A stretch of DNA of 64,000 bases from an uncultured bacterium (GTDB taxonomy: Bacteria > Bacillota > Clostridia > Lachnospirales > Lachnospiraceae). Of the stretch, positions 61,463 through 64,000 are shown one piece after another. The stretch covers positions 1-64,000 of the forward strand of contig CAJMQQ010000003.1 in the NCBI GenBank assembly GCA_905215625.1. Direction: 5' to 3'. Position 1 is the first letter of the stretch, and each line of letters begins with the position of its first letter. The position numbers were made by a program, and so were the translations under genes. The notes below the pieces were generated by a model that saw nothing but the letters and a program-made list of their open reading frames with translations, did no database searches and was not told the origin of the DNA.

Positions 61463-61539
61463 CGAAAAATAGTCTCTGGATCTCTCCGGAGACATTCCGA
61501 TACCTGGCCATCGCTCGTAACCCTGGTATTATACAGAAA

Positions 61540-61682
61540 AAGGCAGGTCTTCTGACTTGAAGCAACTCGGATTTGCTTTTCACAGCGGCGTGACCGTCAG
61601 GGATTTCCACCCTGTTCCCTATTCTCCTGCCGACAGGCAGGCACCTCTTTCCTATCCGTCCCTATGGTTCGGATATAGTATG
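61540..61682 (-). promoter_or_regulatory. Cobalamin riboswitch
   Basis: The minus strand contains the B12-box-like AGTCAGAAGACCTGCC (61542-61557), preceded by the conserved core GAGGTGCC...GCCTGTCGGCAGG, AATAGGGAAC and GGTGGAAATCCCTGACGG, in the order typical of the class. With B12 bound, the downstream terminator should form and switch off the sixteen-gene operon. The aptamer features are directly visible; the ON/OFF direction follows from the family. Confidence 0.93.
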
Positions 61683-61688
61683 GTTTCC

Positions 61689-61717
61689 ATTTTAGCTGGT
61701 TATGGCCAGGTTGTCAA
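61689..61717 (-). promoter_or_regulatory. Promoter of the cobalamin operon
   Basis: Minus-strand TTGACA (61712-61717), 17-bp spacer, TAAAAT (61689-61694). It begins three bases after the stop codon of the upstream two-TM protein gene. Confidence 0.85.
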
Positions 61718-61720
61718 ATT

Positions 61721-62551
61721 TTATTTTAAGACTTCTATTATTTCCGGAATTCGATTCCATCCTACTATTTCATCTGTAAGCTTTCCCCTAAGCGGAACCG
61801 GAAATCCCAAGTCCCTTCCCGCCAAAAACATTTGAATTTTGTCATATCCCACTTGTATAACCAACGGCTGTTTTAAATCTGTTTGTTTTTCTATAACTTT
61901 TTTAAATCGTTTTAAAAACTCTTTTTTCTTTTCCACATCCCTATCATCATCCATATAAAGATAATATTCTCTACTCAATTTATTATCTGTAATCGGAACT
62001 TCTCTAAGTCCCTGTCTTTCATAAAACGTTGAATCCACTCCATTTTTCAGCAACTGCTTTGAAATAAAAAGAATGTTTTTTATTCCTTCTTCCTCTTTGC
62101 AAAAATACAGTCCATTCAGTAATCCAATTTTTTTCTCTTCTTTTTTATCATAGCAGACTGTTAGTTCTCCTCCTTCTATATTTCTTCCATTCCGGACTCC
62201 CTTTATCCAAATCCCACAAGCAGTTCCTCCTTTTTCTCTAACTGGAAGAATTCCTTCTTTTCGCAATTGAGCAGCTTTCATATCCCCTCTATCCATTATC
62301 ATCATTTTGTTCATCAGAGGGTTTAAAACCAGTTGCAAATTTGCTTTTTCAAAATTTTTTTCATACTTTTTGTCCATATAACGAATTCCAAAGAAATAAA
62401 ACAGTGTCACTACGTTAATTTCAATAATTGCAGCTTTTCTATTATAAAACAGTAAAACTGCTCCGCAAAGATACAACACAACCACTCCTATATATCCACT
62501 TTTCAACCAGTTTTTTTGTTTTGATAATTTAGAAATCATATTTTCTTCCAT
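61721..62551 (-). CDS. Two-TM membrane protein of unknown function
   Basis: 276 residues, not recognised. Two adjacent hydrophobic segments (about 19-37 and 41-56) are followed by a lysine-rich hydrophilic part of ~215 residues with no motif I can name (KANLQLVLNPLMNKMMIMDRGD; CYDKKEEKKIGLLNGLYFC; YYLYMDDDRDVEKKKEFLKRFKK). The layout suggests a cytosolic domain held at the membrane. GGGAG lies nine bases before the ATG. It is clearly more A/T-rich than the cobalamin genes and shares no obvious function with them. Confidence 0.65.
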   Translation of the reverse strand: MEENMISKLSKQKNWLKSGYIGVVVLYLCGAVLLFYNRKAAIIEINVVTLFYFFGIRYMDKKYEKNFEKANLQLVLNPLMNKMMIMDRGDMKAAQLRKEGILPVREKGGTACGIWIKGVRNGRNIEGGELTVCYDKKEEKKIGLLNGLYFCKEEEGIKNILFISKQLLKNGVDSTFYERQGLREVPITDNKLSREYYLYMDDDRDVEKKKEFLKRFKKVIEKQTDLKQPLVIQVGYDKIQMFLAGRDLGFPVPLRGKLTDEIVGWNRIPEIIEVLK

Positions 62552-62580
62552 CTGCTTATTCTCCCAAATGTCTCTATCAC

Positions 62581-62605
62581 AAAAGGCAGGGAATTCCTGC
62601 CTTTT
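62581..62605. terminator. Terminator after the TIM-barrel isomerase gene
   Basis: AAAAGGCAGG (62581-62590) and CCTGCCTTTT (62596-62605) pair perfectly around GAATT. It terminates minus-strand transcription 11 bp after the isomerase-like gene, 30 bp upstream of the two-TM gene. Confidence 0.88.
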
Positions 62606-62615
62606 ATTTGAATTT

Positions 62616-63443
62616 TTATATGAAATTACTTTTCAAAAAGCAAAGCGCATTTTTAGCCTGTTCATTAAAATTATCTGAACCTGCTTCAATACTTATTCTT
62701 CCGTCATATCCGCATACTTTCAGGCATTTAATAAATTCATCATAATCCCATTCCTCCATTTTCTGAGGATATGTTCTTCCAAAATTCAGTCCTTCCTGCG
62801 TTCTCATATTTGGATTTGAAAAATGAACATGACGCAAATACTCTTTTCCATACTTCACAAGAATTTCTGGAGACTCTTTTTCCCAAACCATATGATAGTA
62901 GTCAATCAAAACTTTAACATTCTTATGAGATACCTGTTTCGCTAAGGCAACCCCTTCCTCAAAAGAATTAATCAGATTACATTCTGGTGTTCGAATTGGC
63001 TCTATCACAATTGTAATTCCATTTTTTTCTGCAATTGGCGCCATTAATTGAGTCTCCTCCAAAACCTGCTGATACGCTGTTTCCTTTGAAAACCCCTCTG
63101 GTACATTTTTTGCTGTTCCACTTCCGAATACCACTGTATCTACTCCAAGTTCCGCCGCTTTTTTGAGAGCTTTTTCCAAATATTGACGTATTTGTGTCAT
63201 ATTCACATCTGGTCCTGTAAGACGGATTTTAGCCGGAAATAAATTATTACATACCTGACAGGAAATCCCTGATTGCTGTACCCTATTTTTTAGTGATTCA
63301 AATTCTTCATCTTCTAGTTCTGTCATTTCCGCCAATGGCAGTTCGATATAGTCATATCCCAATTTGCTAATCATCTCAATAATTTCAATTCCGGTTTTAT
63401 CTGGTCCTGCAGCTACTAAATTTCCACAACAGCCGAATTTCAT
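62616..63443 (-). CDS. Sugar phosphate isomerase/epimerase family TIM-barrel protein
   Basis: 275 residues of the xylose-isomerase-like (AP_endonuc_2) barrel: KFGCCGNLVAAGPD start, GYDYIELPLAEM, VVFGSGTAKNVPEGFS, ITIVIEPIRTPECNLINSFEEG (Glu, metal ligand), VKVLIDYYHMVWE (Asp/His), RHVHFSNPNM and RISIEAGSDNF (Glu). The metal-binding residues of the 3-epimerase/hydroxypyruvate-isomerase group are present. ATG 63443 follows AGAGGTGATT. It follows a GntP-type permease, so it probably helps break down an imported sugar acid. Confidence 0.85.
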   Translation of the reverse strand: MKFGCCGNLVAAGPDKTGIEIIEMISKLGYDYIELPLAEMTELEDEEFESLKNRVQQSGISCQVCNNLFPAKIRLTGPDVNMTQIRQYLEKALKKAAELGVDTVVFGSGTAKNVPEGFSKETAYQQVLEETQLMAPIAEKNGITIVIEPIRTPECNLINSFEEGVALAKQVSHKNVKVLIDYYHMVWEKESPEILVKYGKEYLRHVHFSNPNMRTQEGLNFGRTYPQKMEEWDYDEFIKCLKVCGYDGRISIEAGSDNFNEQAKNALCFLKSNFI

Positions 63444-63460
63444 AAAATCACCTCTTACCT

Positions 63461-64000
63461 TTAGAAAATTGCATTCACAATACACAGCAGTCCGAAACCA
63501 CACCAAGACCAGATAAACTGCATTGCCTCATATCCAAAAATTTGAACATCCAGTTTTTCCAATTTAAATGTCCGCGTAAGTACCCAGAAAAAGCTGTCAT
63601 TATGCAAAGAGAATACTTGGGAACCTATACATGCTGCATATGCGCACATCATCATATTTGCATCTGGTATCTGCATTAAAATCGGAGCACAAATTGTAGC
63701 AGTTGTTGTCATTGCTACCGTACCGCTTCCAAGTACCAGTTTCAAAATAGCGGCCATCAAAAATGGCAGCAATAACAGCGGCATATTCATATTTGTTAAA
63801 CTCTGTGCAATCACATCTCCAATTCCACTGGATTTAATAATATTTCCAAAAGCTCCTCCTGCTCCCGTAATCAAAATCACTGTACCACAGCTGGCGATTC
63901 CCCGCTCCAGTGTATCCTGAACTTCTTTTCTGCTTTTATGTCCTGCTAATCCATACATTGCAACCAAAAGTGCTACAGAAATTGCAATAACGGGACTTCC
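63461..64000 (-). CDS. GntP family permease, C-terminal part (cut by window edge)
   Basis: The last 179 residues of a gluconate:H+ symporter-family (GntP/GntT/DsdX) permease. Seen: KEVQDTLERGIASCGTVILITGAGGAFGNIIKSSGIGD, the LGSGTVAMTTTATI segment and SQVFSLHNDSFFWVLTRTFKL, all family landmarks, plus several transmembrane helices. The frame is open to base 64000, so the gene begins outside the window. Transported sugar acid unknown; it is 17 bp from the isomerase-like gene. Confidence 0.9.
   Translation of the reverse strand, partial: GSPVIAISVALLVAMYGLAGHKSRKEVQDTLERGIASCGTVILITGAGGAFGNIIKSSGIGDVIAQSLTNMNMPLLLLPFLMAAILKLVLGSGTVAMTTTATICAPILMQIPDANMMMCAYAACIGSQVFSLHNDSFFWVLTRTFKLEKLDVQIFGYEAMQFIWSWCGFGLLCIVNAIF

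Noticed and set aside
1..64000. CRISPR array, prophage, transposase or tRNA genes
   Set aside because: I looked for regularly spaced repeats, transposase or integrase motifs and cloverleaf signatures and saw none I could support.

Overview
The window looks like chromosomal DNA from a gut-type Clostridia of the Lachnospiraceae kind. The evidence is the nusA/infB operon order (rimP-nusA-ylxR-ylxQ-infB), infC-rpmI-rplT behind a long leader, a T-box before thrS, strong GGAGG ribosome sites, TTGACA/TATAAT promoters, an anaerobic (CbiK/CbiD-type) cobalamin pathway, several MATE pumps and choline-binding-type wall repeats. This placement is inference from gene content. Most genes lie on the minus strand. 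I saw no tRNA, rRNA, insertion sequence, CRISPR array or prophage.

Layout: (1) 1-2,880: translation/transcription operon, entering with the start of infB. (2) 2,881-6,998: two divergent MarR-MATE efflux modules around a 450-bp control region that holds a candidate small RNA, an autoregulatory operator and an unexplained palindrome. (3) 7,012-12,640: a cytosolic-looking arylsulfate sulfotransferase, a zinc-ribbon membrane protein, a PfoR-like EIIC membrane protein, a patch of decayed genes (MqsA/YgiT-type zinc finger, XRE regulator, small membrane protein) and a cyclophilin. (4) 12,659-18,620: oppBCDFA peptide uptake operon, whose promoter has a palindrome between -35 and -10. (5) 18,685-20,170: infC-rpmI-rplT with an attenuator leader and an AUU start for infC. 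(6) 20,237-24,415: DUF3990 plus a truncated DUF3791-like partner, a membrane-anchored alpha/beta hydrolase with two palindromes around its promoter, a MarR regulator and a DUF1540 protein. (7) 24,471-31,422: acyltransferase, T-box-controlled thrS, wall-binding repeat protein, topoisomerase III. (8) 31,518-39,830: purine permease, then a transcription unit glycosidase-like secreted protein / giant TPR protein with a degenerate J-domain / HscC-type Hsp70. (9) 39,870-46,299: AEC transporter, ilvE, formamidase-like enzyme with a third MATE, DJ-1, DUF975, CYTH. (10) 46,296-61,717: a sixteen-gene cobalamin biosynthesis operon driven by one promoter and a B12 riboswitch with a terminator. (11) 61,721-64,000: an unrecognised two-TM protein, a sugar-isomerase-like TIM barrel and the end of a GntP-family permease.

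The cobalamin operon takes sirohydrochlorin through cobalt insertion (CbiK), ring methylations and contraction (CbiL, H, F, D, ET, J, C), amidation (CbiA, CbiP), side-chain attachment (CobD, CbiB) and nucleotide-loop assembly (CobU, CobS, CobT). CbiG, a cobalt transporter and the adenosyltransferase are not in the window. The least explained items are the HscC/TPR-J/glycosidase operon, the C-rich-loop small RNA candidate, the DUF3990 locus, the short second CobU-like protein and the cytosolic sulfotransferase.
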